From positions 1 to 48,342 of the forward strand of contig DAIDDL010000016.1 in the NCBI GenBank assembly GCA_027309085.1: 48,342 nt of DNA, in the 5' to 3' direction. A model generated the notes under the pieces. The model did no database searches. It saw nothing but the letters and a program-made list of their open reading frames with translations, and had not been told where the DNA came from. Below are positions 8,240-16,201 of this stretch, piece by piece. The position numbers and the translations under genes were made by a program. The stretch is from Sulfobacillus sp. (lineage in GTDB: Bacteria; Bacillota; Sulfobacillia; Sulfobacillales; Sulfobacillaceae). The stretch's first letter is position 1; every line of letters starts with the position of its first letter.

Positions 8240-9547
8240 ATGGGAAACGCCAGCGGTGCACTGAGAATCAAGAATGTCCGGGTGGGGTCTGACAGCGGCC
8301 TGGTGCAGGTCACGATCGAACAGGGGAAAATTATGCAGGTGGGGAGGGCGCAAGAGAGCTTTGTGGCGGACATTGATGCCGAGGGGGGGTTGATGGTTCC
8401 CGCTCTGGTTGACGCTCATGTACACTTGGATGCGGCGCTGACAGAAGGCTTCCCGTCTCCCAATCACAGCGGGACCCTCATCGAAGGCATTGAGCGGTGG
8501 GGGCAGCGCAAGCCCTATTTGACTGAGGAAGACGTCATAGCGCGTGCTGAGGAGGCGATCCGGTGGCATGTAGGACATGGCGTATTGAAAATCCGCTCTC
8601 ATGTCGATATTTGTGATCCAGATCTTACGGCGTTGCGGGCACTGATCAAAGTGCGGGAGAAAGTACGCCCCTGGGTGACCCTGCAACTGGTGGCCTTCCC
8701 CCAGGACGGCATCTTCTGTTTTCCCGACGGTCCCCTCCTGATAGAGGAAGCCATGCGCCTCGGAGCGGACGCCGTCGGCGGCATTCCCCACTATGAATGG
8801 ACCAGAGAGGATGGCATCCGTGACGTGGAGTATGCGTTTCAACTGGCCGCTCGGTATCATAAGCCTGTGGATATTCACTGCGATGAGACCGATGATGACC
8901 AGTCCCGATTTGTGGAGACTATGGCTAAACTGACGAGCCAGTACGGCATGGCCGGGCAGGTGACCGCCAGCCACACGACGGCCATGGGCTCTTATAATGA
9001 CGCCTATGCGTTCAAGCTGATTCGCATTTTGGCACAGGCGGGCATGCTCGTAGTGGCCAACCCGCTCGACAATGTGGTGCTGCAGGGAAGATTCGACACC
9101 TATCCCAAACGGCGCGGAATGACTCGCGTGAAAGAGCTGATGGCAGCGGGAGTGCCTGTAGCGGCAGGTCATGACTCGATCATGGACCCCTGGTACCCTC
9201 TGGGATCGGGCAGTCAGCTGTTTGTGGCGTCGATGCTCGCTCACGTCGGGCAGTTGACTGGCACCGAGGAGCTGAAAGCCTGTTTCGACAGCATTACCTA
9301 CGCCGGAGCGAAAGCCATGCAGCTGCGGGATTATGGAATAGAGGAAGGCATGCGTGCGGATCTTGCCATTTTCGATGTGCCGACCACCACTGATGCTCTC
9401 CGCCTTCTGCCGCGTCCGCGGTGGGTGGTCGCAGGCGGAAGCATCGTGGCTTCCACGCCCCCCTCTGCCACCAAGGTGCTGTGGGACGGCGAATACCGAT
9501 CCGTTTCTTATCTGCGGGCGCCGCAGGGACCTCCGAATCTGCAGTAG
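8240..9547 (+). CDS. codA: Cytosine deaminase / related amidohydrolase
   Basis: The 435-residue product (ATG 8240, ribosome site GAAAGGGG) is a TIM-barrel amidohydrolase closely resembling CodA. Metal ligands are seen in ALVDAHVHLDAALTEG, DIHCDETDDDQSRFVETMA and GHDSIMDPWYPLG. The segments VTASHTTAMGSYNDAY and LQGRFDTYPKRRGMTRVKE are near-diagnostic for the cytosine deaminase subfamily. It should hydrolyse cytosine, or a related heterocycle, to uracil and ammonia in the cytoplasm. No permease gene (codB) is adjacent, and the gene stands alone between a long leader and a strong terminator. A longer in-frame start at 8216 lacks a better ribosome site. Confidence 0.88.
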   Translation: MGNASGALRIKNVRVGSDSGLVQVTIEQGKIMQVGRAQESFVADIDAEGGLMVPALVDAHVHLDAALTEGFPSPNHSGTLIEGIERWGQRKPYLTEEDVIARAEEAIRWHVGHGVLKIRSHVDICDPDLTALRALIKVREKVRPWVTLQLVAFPQDGIFCFPDGPLLIEEAMRLGADAVGGIPHYEWTREDGIRDVEYAFQLAARYHKPVDIHCDETDDDQSRFVETMAKLTSQYGMAGQVTASHTTAMGSYNDAYAFKLIRILAQAGMLVVANPLDNVVLQGRFDTYPKRRGMTRVKELMAAGVPVAAGHDSIMDPWYPLGSGSQLFVASMLAHVGQLTGTEELKACFDSITYAGAKAMQLRDYGIEEGMRADLAIFDVPTTTDALRLLPRPRWVVAGGSIVASTPPSATKVLWDGEYRSVSYLRAPQGPPNLQ

Positions 9548-9584
9548 CCCCGCGCCTGAAGACAGCCTGTCCGCCAAACATTGG

Positions 9585-9634
9585 CAGTCCGCAAACTCCT
9601 ACCCAAAGTTTGCGGACTGTCGTGCAGTTTTTAT
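9585..9634 (+). terminator. Rho-independent terminator after codA
   Basis: A 13-bp perfect stem (CAGTCCGCAAACT at 9585-9597 with AGTTTGCGGACTG at 9607-9619) is followed by a short T-run (GCAGTTTTTA). Confidence 0.85.
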
Positions 9635-9795
9635 AGGGACTTTGAGCAAGAGCTTGAGGATGGTGCAGCGGCGGGAAAGCACCGGCTGTGAGCGCATTTT
9701 TTGTCAAATAGGCGCGGGCGCGTAACCCAGAGACGGTTCTGGGCGTTTTTTCTTTGAGCGTTGTTATCGAGAGTGGTTAGAAAGGGGCTTGCGGT

Positions 9796-10974
9796 GTGGC
9801 GCGATGGGGTTATCTTGCAGGAATAGGGGCAGTGGTGGTGGTAGCGGCTGGGGTGCAGGTGGCGCGGCCGGTGGGGGCTGTCAGCGTCAAGACGGTGCTG
9901 AAGCCGCCGGCTGCGGCATCAGCACTCCACATGGCTTGGCCAAATGGGGCGGAATCATATCTGGCAGTCAGCCCGGGCGGAACGGTCGGGGAAGCGGGGC
10001 CGGACCAGGCGATTCCCGTCGGCAGTGTTACCAAAATGATGACAGCCTATCTCTTGCTGAAGAAGTATCCTCTGAGCGTTTACGGGTCTGGTCCGTCCGT
10101 GACGATTACGGCTAAGGATGTCCAGGAGTACCAGCAGGATGTTAAGAGCCAGCAGTCTGTGGCGATGGTGACTGAGGGCGAAAAGATCTCGGAGCGAAAG
10201 CTCCTGGAAGGTCTGCTGGTGGCGTCGGGAAACAATATTGCCCATATCGTGGCCCGGTGGGTTTCAGGATCATCGGCCTCCTTTACGCAGCAAATGAACC
10301 AGCAGGCGCAGGCCTTTGGGCTGACGAAGACGCACTTTGTCGGCCCCAGCGGGCTGAACCCGGGGAACGTAAGCACTCCGCGGGATGAAACCATCTTAGC
10401 TGAAAAAGCGATGGCCATTCCGGTATTTCGGGAAATTGTCGCCATGCCGCAAATTTCGTGGCCGGGCGGCAAGACCGCCATCGAAAACTTCAATTATCTG
10501 GTGGGCCATGACGGGATTACCGGGGTGAAAACCGGATCCACTCTGTATGCTGGCGGCTGTTTTGTATTCTCAGCGCCGCGTACGGTCGGTGGGCAACCGG
10601 TGACCATCTATGGAGCTGTGCTGGGGCAGCAAGGCACGCAAACGTTGTCGCAGCTCCTTATCTCGCTGCACGACGGGGAAAGCTTGATCAACCAGCTTTC
10701 CGCACAGCTGCACACTGTGCCTGTGGTCCAAAAGGGCGAGACAGTGGCGGACATTGAGGTGCCGTGGGGACAGTCTGTATCACTTGTGGCAGGCAAGTCT
10801 CTGGCGCCAATTCTATGGCCAGGGGTTAAAATTCATGAGACGCTCCACTGGGCGGGAGCCCAGACGGGCACCCTCGAGGTGACAGCCGGACCGCGGAGTT
10901 GGGAAATCCCCGTCTCGCTGTCCGCACCGGTGCCCAAGCCTAGTCTGACATGGCGCATTAAAAGGGGTCTCTAG
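9796..10974 (+). CDS. D-alanyl-D-alanine carboxypeptidase (S11 family)
   Basis: The 392-residue exported protein begins at GTG 9796 with a signal peptide (GYLAGIGAVVVVAAGVQ). It carries the three penicillin-binding motifs in order: SVTK near residue 77, SGN near residue 144 and KTG near residue 245 (GVKTGSTLYAGGCFVF). Length and order match DacA/DacF-type low-molecular-weight penicillin-binding proteins, which remove the terminal D-Ala from peptidoglycan stems. The C-terminal part after about residue 290 looks like the usual beta-rich PBP5 C-terminal domain. No amphipathic membrane anchor is obvious at the very end (LTWRIKRGL). Confidence 0.9.
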   Translation: MARWGYLAGIGAVVVVAAGVQVARPVGAVSVKTVLKPPAAASALHMAWPNGAESYLAVSPGGTVGEAGPDQAIPVGSVTKMMTAYLLLKKYPLSVYGSGPSVTITAKDVQEYQQDVKSQQSVAMVTEGEKISERKLLEGLLVASGNNIAHIVARWVSGSSASFTQQMNQQAQAFGLTKTHFVGPSGLNPGNVSTPRDETILAEKAMAIPVFREIVAMPQISWPGGKTAIENFNYLVGHDGITGVKTGSTLYAGGCFVFSAPRTVGGQPVTIYGAVLGQQGTQTLSQLLISLHDGESLINQLSAQLHTVPVVQKGETVADIEVPWGQSVSLVAGKSLAPILWPGVKIHETLHWAGAQTGTLEVTAGPRSWEIPVSLSAPVPKPSLTWRIKRGL

Positions 10975-10994
10975 AGGCTGGAAGTGGTGGAAGA

Positions 10995-11032
10995 CAAGGC
11001 GGGGGAGGGAGGCTGGACCTGCCCCCGCCTTG
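10995..11032. terminator. GC-rich hairpin after D,D-carboxypeptidase gene
   Basis: CAAGGCGGGGG at 10995-11005 pairs with CCCCCGCCTTG at 11022-11032, an 11-bp stem with a 16-nt loop. There is no strong T-run, so termination strength is uncertain. Confidence 0.6.
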
Positions 11033-11082
11033 CGCTATTCCGTGCTTGCCGCCGCAGTAGGGAACATCTAGACTGAGAATGG

Positions 11083-11721
11083 GTGATTGGGGTGGCATAT
11101 CACGATGATATGATTCAGGTCCGGCGCAAACTGCTCGATCGCTACTGGCCTCAGGTCAAGCCGGCCGTGCAGCGGATCCTCAAAGAACAGAAGGCTCCCC
11201 TGACAGCAAACCAGTACGAAGCGGTGCTGTTGTGGCTGCAGCAGGACTTTCACATAGGACAGGTGGACCGCGTCTATCTCGATTTGCTGATAAAAAATAC
11301 GGAGGCGTCGGTGCTGTACGGAAAGGCGCCGCATACGCCCGAAACCCGGTATATTACTGTCGCCGACTGTGAAGACATGACGGCTGCGCAGTTTTCCCGT
11401 GTTCTGGACCATTTGTTTGCCCATTTTGGATACCAGGTGACGCGGGCCGACGACAGGTGGCTGATGCTTAAAAGCGCGCGGCGTCCTCCTGTGCTGGTTT
11501 TTCTGGAAGTCCGCAATGTCATGGTTCACCAGACGGTTATTGATCAGGTGTTGGCTCGGCAGCGCCGGGAAAATTTTAAAAAGGCGATTATCGTCACGGT
11601 GGGGAGATTTGGCGACGAGTTGGCCCTTCCGCCCGGCAGTGAAGTCGAACTGTGGGACGGGGACAGAGTTGGCGCGCTGCTGGACCGGATCCAGCTGGAT
11701 CCTGTGAACATCCTGGGATGA
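11083..11721 (+). CDS. Hypothetical protein with Mrr-like nuclease-fold domain
   Basis: This 212-residue protein has an N-terminal helical part. Its C-terminal half resembles the Mrr_cat/restriction-endonuclease-like fold: AAQFSRVLDHLFAHFGYQVTR, then VLVFLEVRNVMVHQTVIDQV, then KKAIIVTVGRFGDELALPPG and VELWDGDRVGALLDRI. The expected catalytic (Q/E)-x-K on the second strand reads E-V-R (LEVRN), so nuclease activity is doubtful. It starts at GTG 11083 or GTG 11092; neither has a strong ribosome site. It sits between a carboxypeptidase and a deacylase gene in core chromosome, with no methyltransferase nearby. The fold call is pattern-based. Confidence 0.6.
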   Translation: MIGVAYHDDMIQVRRKLLDRYWPQVKPAVQRILKEQKAPLTANQYEAVLLWLQQDFHIGQVDRVYLDLLIKNTEASVLYGKAPHTPETRYITVADCEDMTAAQFSRVLDHLFAHFGYQVTRADDRWLMLKSARRPPVLVFLEVRNVMVHQTVIDQVLARQRRENFKKAIIVTVGRFGDELALPPGSEVELWDGDRVGALLDRIQLDPVNILG

Positions 11722-11815
11722 CGGATGCGCGATCAGCGCTCAAGGCTTCTGGTGGGATGCTGGTGAAAAATATCGGGGACTGGCGCCGGCAAAAGGGGCG
11801 AGTGAAGGAAATCTC

Positions 11816-12313
11816 ATGACCAAAAAGACTTTGGCTTGCAGGATTCTGGACAAGACGGGAACTCCGTACAGCCTTCATCCTTATGAATGGTCGGAAGAGG
11901 CCTTGGATGCGGTCTCGGTTGCCGACAAATTGCATCTGGACCCTTCGCAGGTATTCAAAACCCTGGTTCTGCGCGGGGATAAAACGGGGGTGCTGGTGGC
12001 GGTGATCCCAGGCTCTTCCCACATTGACCTGAAGCGCCTCGCCAAAGCCACCGGCAATAAAAGCGTTGACATGGTGCCTGTGAAGGATCTGCAGGCTTTA
12101 ACCGGTTATGTCAGGGGTGGGGTGTCGCCTCTCGGAATGAAGAAATCCTATCCCTGCTATATCGACAGCGCGGTGCGCGGCCGGCCCACCATCAGTATCA
12201 GCGCCGGGCAGCGGGGTCTGCAGATCTTTCTGGCCGGGGATGATCTCATCATGGCTGTGCAGGGCTCTGTGGCAGACATCAGCTCGACCCCGGACAGTAA
12301 TCAGGGCGGGTAA
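11816..12313 (+). CDS. ybaK: Cys-tRNA(Pro)/Cys-tRNA(Cys) deacylase, YbaK/EbsC family
   Basis: The 165-residue protein matches YbaK in length and motifs: PYSLHPYEW near the N-terminus, SQVFKTLVLRGDKTGVLVAVIP, KKSYPCYIDSAV, and SAGQRGLQIFL with a terminal GSVADIS. The family hydrolyses mischarged Cys-tRNA(Pro) in trans with prolyl-tRNA synthetase; the conserved Lys of VFKTL is present. ATG 11816 follows GTGAAGGAAATCTC. The gene is followed by a strong terminator. Confidence 0.9.
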   Translation: MTKKTLACRILDKTGTPYSLHPYEWSEEALDAVSVADKLHLDPSQVFKTLVLRGDKTGVLVAVIPGSSHIDLKRLAKATGNKSVDMVPVKDLQALTGYVRGGVSPLGMKKSYPCYIDSAVRGRPTISISAGQRGLQIFLAGDDLIMAVQGSVADISSTPDSNQGG

Positions 12314-12400
12314 ACTCCGGGCCATGGAGGATTAGCGCCAAGCTGGCTGTTGTTCTAAAACAGTTCTTAATGCAAGATGAAGCCCCTTTCCGGTGAAGGA

Positions 12401-12446
12401 CGGCGGGGCAGAGACAATTGTCTCTGCCCCGCCGCCATTCTTTTTG
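12401..12446 (+). terminator. Strong hairpin terminator
   Basis: A perfect 34-bp palindrome at 12401-12434 (17-bp arms beginning CGGCGGGGCAGAGACAA) is followed by ATTCTTTTTG. It ends the ybaK unit and insulates the ammonium transporter. Confidence 0.88.
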
Positions 12447-12542
12447 TGACTTGGCAGATAAAAAACGAAGAGATGTCACGATGTTTTGGATTGGCGTGTA
12501 AGGATGTTGGTGAATATATTACGCATGGAGAGAAATATTTTT

Positions 12543-12628
12543 GATTTCTATGTCAGAAATCTTGATTTACTGTGAGAATCTATGTTACATTACTGTAAAT
12601 CGTTTCTAAATATAAATGCGTAGAAACG
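12543..12628. promoter_or_regulatory. AT-rich upstream region of the ammonium transporter with inverted repeats
   Basis: This stretch is far richer in A/T than its neighbours. It contains GATTTCT-5nt-AGAAATC (12543-12561), GATTTAC...GTAAATC around 12563-12602, and CGTTTCTA-12nt-TAGAAACG (12601-12628). These could be sites for a nitrogen regulator, but none matches the GlnR/TnrA spacing exactly. A clear -35/-10 pair could not be fixed. Confidence 0.4.
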
Positions 12629-12688
12629 CATAAGCTTCCAAAACTGAAATGGCGTCATATTCTGGTTATTAGTGAAAGGAGCAAGGCG

Positions 12689-14065
12689 ATGTACATCCCC
12701 AACCCTGCTTATTTAAATACCGGTGACAATTCATGGCAATTAACAGCAGCCACTTTCGTGGGACTCCAAAGTGTTCCCGGACTCGCAATTTTATATGGCG
12801 GCATTGTCAAGAAGAAGTGGGCTATCAATTCCGCATTTATGGTGTTATACGCCTTTTCAGTCGTATTGATCACCTGGGTGCTGTTTGGGTACAGCATGGG
12901 GTTTGGGGAGCCTTTAAAACTGGGGCCGGGAATCTTGGGGGCCATCGTCGGGGTGCCCCATCCGGTGCTGAATAGCCTGTACCAGCAAGGGCAGGCTTCC
13001 ATTCCGCTGGTGAATGGCTCGATGCCCACCTTCCGGTTCCCGGGTTCCACGCTGATATACTTCCAGTTCGTTTTTGCCGCCATCACGCCTGCCATTCTGG
13101 CAGGGGGTGTGCTGGGGCGCATGAACTTCAAAGCCTGGATGCTTTTCGTGCCGGTGTGGTCCACTCTGGTTTACAGTGTGAATGCTTTCATGCTCTGGGG
13201 AGGCGGCTGGCTGACGCAGCTAGGGGCGGTCGACTACAGTGGAGGATATGTGATTCATGTGGCGGCGGGCATTTCGGGATTTGTGGCGGCAGCTGTAGTG
13301 GGGCCGCGGGTTGTCAAAGACCGCAAGAATTTTAGTCCCAACAACCTCCTGATTGCCTTGGCTGGGGCGGGAATTCTGTGGCTGGGGTGGAACGGCTTCA
13401 ATGGCGGCGACCCGTATTTCGCCAATGCCGATGCGGCGGCCGCTGTCCTCAATACCAATCTGGCTACGGCCCTGGCCCTTATCACGTGGACAGCGATGGA
13501 TATGTGGTCGTCTGGCAAACCGTCGCTGGTCGGAGCTATCAACGGCATGATTTGCGGGCTGGTGGCCATTACCCCGGCAGCCGGGTACGTGAACGGCTAT
13601 GGAGCGCTCGCCATTGGAGTCGCCGCTGGGGTTGTGCCCTGGCTGAGCATGAACAAGCTGGGCCGCACTAAACTGTTTCAGAAAGTGGATGACACGCTGG
13701 GCGTCTTCCACACCCACGCGGTGGCTGGGGCCTTGGGAGGGGTATTGACCGGAGTATTTGCGGACCCGCACATGTTTGAATACCTGGGGTCGAAGATTGG
13801 CCAGGGCGCGTCTGTGACCGGATGGATTTACGGCAACTTCCACCAGGTGGTTGTGCAGGTGGAGGCCCTCCTGGTGATTGTGGCCTATGACGCGGTGGCC
13901 ACCTGGGCTATCTTGAAAGTGATAGGGCTGGTGGTGCCGCTGCGGGCGACAGACAAGGAACTGAAAGAGGGCGACATCGCCGTGCATGGCGAAGTGGCCC
14001 AGGAAGATGATGATGACGATTACGAATCGGATGGACACGGGAAGATACTCGCCGAAACATTTTAA
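12689..14065 (+). CDS. amt: Ammonium transporter, Amt family
   Basis: The 458-residue protein has the Amt signature order. An N-terminal region without obvious long signal is followed by WQLTAATFVGLQSVPGLAILYGG, FQFVFAAITPAILAGG, DYSGGYVIHVAAGISGFVAA and WLGWNGFNGGDPYFANADAAAAVLNTNLA. The late His-containing FHTHAVAGALGGVLTG supplies one of the two pore histidines. About 11 membrane helices are expected. It conducts ammonium/ammonia inward. The ATG has GAAAGGAG upstream. No glnK/PII gene is adjacent. The cytoplasmic tail is unusually acidic (EDDDDDYESDGHG), a feature I do not know from typical family members. Confidence 0.93.
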   Translation: MYIPNPAYLNTGDNSWQLTAATFVGLQSVPGLAILYGGIVKKKWAINSAFMVLYAFSVVLITWVLFGYSMGFGEPLKLGPGILGAIVGVPHPVLNSLYQQGQASIPLVNGSMPTFRFPGSTLIYFQFVFAAITPAILAGGVLGRMNFKAWMLFVPVWSTLVYSVNAFMLWGGGWLTQLGAVDYSGGYVIHVAAGISGFVAAAVVGPRVVKDRKNFSPNNLLIALAGAGILWLGWNGFNGGDPYFANADAAAAVLNTNLATALALITWTAMDMWSSGKPSLVGAINGMICGLVAITPAAGYVNGYGALAIGVAAGVVPWLSMNKLGRTKLFQKVDDTLGVFHTHAVAGALGGVLTGVFADPHMFEYLGSKIGQGASVTGWIYGNFHQVVVQVEALLVIVAYDAVATWAILKVIGLVVPLRATDKELKEGDIAVHGEVAQEDDDDDYESDGHGKILAETF

Positions 14066-14114
14066 GGGATTTGTGAAATGCCGTGCGTCCTTTGCCGAAA
14101 GACAAGGGGCGCGC

Positions 14115-14130
14115 GGCTTTGTGCTATAAT
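14115..14130 (+). promoter_or_regulatory. Extended -10 promoter of the hem operon
   Basis: TGCTATAAT (TATAAT at 14125-14130) lies 30 nt before the GTG start of hemE. No good -35 is seen at the usual distance, so this is probably an extended -10 promoter. Confidence 0.55.
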
Positions 14131-14159
14131 GGGGCGATCATGCTGAGGGGGGACCGACA

Positions 14160-15194
14160 GTGGCGAGCACAAGCCGCTTTATTGAGGCGTGCTGGGGAAG
14201 ACCCCACGACAGGGTGCCTGTCTGGTTTATGCGCCAGGCCGGACGGTACCAGGAAGGGTACCGCAATCTCCGGGAGCGCTATTCGTTTCTGGAAATGGCG
14301 CATAACCCGGAGATCTGTACGGAAGTCAGCTGCCGGCCCGTGGAAGAGCTTGGGGTCGATGCGGCTATTCTTTTTTCGGACATTATGATTCCTCTGGGGC
14401 CTATGGGAGTGGATTTCGATATCCGGGAACACTACGGGCCCGTGATTGCTCATCCTATCCGGGAAGCCGGAGACTTGGCGCGTCTTCACATGCTGCAGCC
14501 CGAAGATGATTTGCCGGAAGTGTTTCTAACCGTTGAACAGATTTGCCGCCGCCTGGGCTCAGTCCCGGTGATCGGGTTTGCCGGGGCGCCTTTTACCCTG
14601 GCCAGCTATCTTATTGAAGGGGGACCTTCCCGAACCTACCAGAACACCAAGCGGCTGATGTGGGAGCAGCCCTCTGTTTGGCAGGGTCTCTTGGACATGC
14701 TGGCGGAGGCGACGGTGCGCCACCTAACGGCTCAAGTCAGGCACGGCGCGCAGGCCATCCAGGTGTTTGACAGCTGGGTGGGCGCTTTGTCGGTGGAGGA
14801 TTACCGGCAATTCGTGCTGCCCGTGATGAAGGGTGTGTTTAACAGATTGAACGCCTTGGGAGTGCCCACCATATACTTCGGGACGGCCACTGGGTCCCTG
14901 CTCCCGTTGATGAGGCAGGCTGGGCCCACGGTTTTGGGTGTGGACTGGAGAACTCCGATGTCCGAGGCGAGGTCCCGGGTGGGGACGCAAGTGGCCCTGC
15001 AGGGGAATCTCGACCCGGTGACCCTGGCGGGCAGCTGGCCCGCCGTGGAGGATCACAGCACACACATCCTCCGGGAAATGTCAGGGGATCCCGCTTTTGT
15101 GTTCAACTTGGGACATGGGGTCCCCCCCGAAGCCAAGCCGGATAACTTAAAGAGACTGGTTGAGTGGGTACACCAGTTTCCGGGACCGGCTTAG
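14160..15194 (+). CDS. hemE: Uroporphyrinogen decarboxylase
   Basis: The 344-residue protein starts at GTG 14160 behind TGAGGGGGGACC. Family motifs are RVPVWFMRQAGRYQEGYR near residue 19, the FSDIMIPLGPMG segment with the catalytic Asp, GFAGAPFTLASYLIEGG, and a C-terminal GNLDP (LQGNLDPVTLAG). It converts uroporphyrinogen III to coproporphyrinogen III by four decarboxylations. It is first in a hemE-hemH-hemY operon, the same order as in Bacillus. Confidence 0.96.
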   Translation: MASTSRFIEACWGRPHDRVPVWFMRQAGRYQEGYRNLRERYSFLEMAHNPEICTEVSCRPVEELGVDAAILFSDIMIPLGPMGVDFDIREHYGPVIAHPIREAGDLARLHMLQPEDDLPEVFLTVEQICRRLGSVPVIGFAGAPFTLASYLIEGGPSRTYQNTKRLMWEQPSVWQGLLDMLAEATVRHLTAQVRHGAQAIQVFDSWVGALSVEDYRQFVLPVMKGVFNRLNALGVPTIYFGTATGSLLPLMRQAGPTVLGVDWRTPMSEARSRVGTQVALQGNLDPVTLAGSWPAVEDHSTHILREMSGDPAFVFNLGHGVPPEAKPDNLKRLVEWVHQFPGPA

Positions 15195-15268
15195 GAAATA
15201 GAGGTCGGGACAGGTCGCCGGGCTGGGGAGGCGCTGCCGACGCTCAGAGAAGGGCCAGGTGGGATTAG

Positions 15269-16201
15269 TTGACGGGAATTTTGCTCATGTCCTACGGCGC
15301 TGCGCAAAACCGGGATGATTTGCTGCGCTACTACACGCATATCCGCCACGGCAATCCTCCCACGGCCGAGCAGCTCCGTGACCTCACAAACCGCTACGAC
15401 GCAATTGGCGGGCAGTCGCCCCTTACGGCGATTACGGAGAGGCAGGCGCAAGGCCTGCAGGCCTTGCTGGATGCCCAAGAACCGGGGAAGTTCCGGGTCT
15501 TTTTAGGGCTGAAACACTCCCCGCCCTTCATCGCCGATGGGGTGGCGGCCATGGCGCAGGAGCATATTGACCATTTTGTCGCCCTGGTGCTGGCGCCGCA
15601 TTACTCTTCGATGAGTGTCGGCGACTATTTTGGCGACGTGGCCACCGCACTCCAGTCGCAGAACTCTTCAATGCGCTGGACGGGAATCAAGTCATGGCAC
15701 TTGGAGCCGGGGCTGATAAAGCTTTTGGCCACCCGGGTGGCCAGTGCGCAGGCGCGGTTCAGCGGACTGGAAGCGCAAGATCTGGTGGTGGTGTTCACGG
15801 CCCACAGTCTGCCTCAGAGAATCCTCCGCGAAGGGGAGCCCTACCCGTCCCAGCTCCGTGAGACCGGGGAGATGGTGGCGGAGCAGGCGGGCATCACCCG
15901 CTACATCTATTCGTGGCAAAGTGCGGGGCGCACCCGCGAGCCTTGGATGGGCCCCGACATTCTGGAGACGGTGGCAGCCCTGCACGAAGAGGGGTTGAAC
16001 CATGTCCTGATTTGCCCGGTGGGATTTGTCTCAGACCATCTCGAGGTGCTGTATGACTTGGATGTTCAATGCCAGAATCTCGCTGGGCGCCTACGCATGC
16101 ACATGGAGCGGACCGCTTCGTTTAATGACGATCCGGCATTTTTGCAGGTCCTGTCTGCGCTGGTGCGCAGACCCCTTCAGCAGACGGGGTGGAAAATATG
16201 A
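15269..16201 (+). CDS. hemH: Ferrochelatase (coproporphyrin-type by context)
   Basis: The 310-residue protein starts at TTG 15269 after AAGGGCCAGGTGGG. It shows GILLMSYGAAQNRDDLLRYY, the catalytic His in VVFTAHSLPQRIL, and the metal-site Glu in CPVGFVSDHLEVLYDLD. It inserts Fe2+ into a porphyrin. In monoderm Firmicutes the substrate is usually coproporphyrin III (CpfC); that is family knowledge and the substrate is not visible directly. Its stop overlaps the next gene's start by 4 bp (ATGA), implying translational coupling. Confidence 0.94.
   Translation: MTGILLMSYGAAQNRDDLLRYYTHIRHGNPPTAEQLRDLTNRYDAIGGQSPLTAITERQAQGLQALLDAQEPGKFRVFLGLKHSPPFIADGVAAMAQEHIDHFVALVLAPHYSSMSVGDYFGDVATALQSQNSSMRWTGIKSWHLEPGLIKLLATRVASAQARFSGLEAQDLVVVFTAHSLPQRILREGEPYPSQLRETGEMVAEQAGITRYIYSWQSAGRTREPWMGPDILETVAALHEEGLNHVLICPVGFVSDHLEVLYDLDVQCQNLAGRLRMHMERTASFNDDPAFLQVLSALVRRPLQQTGWKI

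Noticed and set aside
12541-12640. GlnR/TnrA operator before amt
   Set aside because: TGTGA and TTACA occur, but with 9 rather than 7 bases between them; no exact site is seen.
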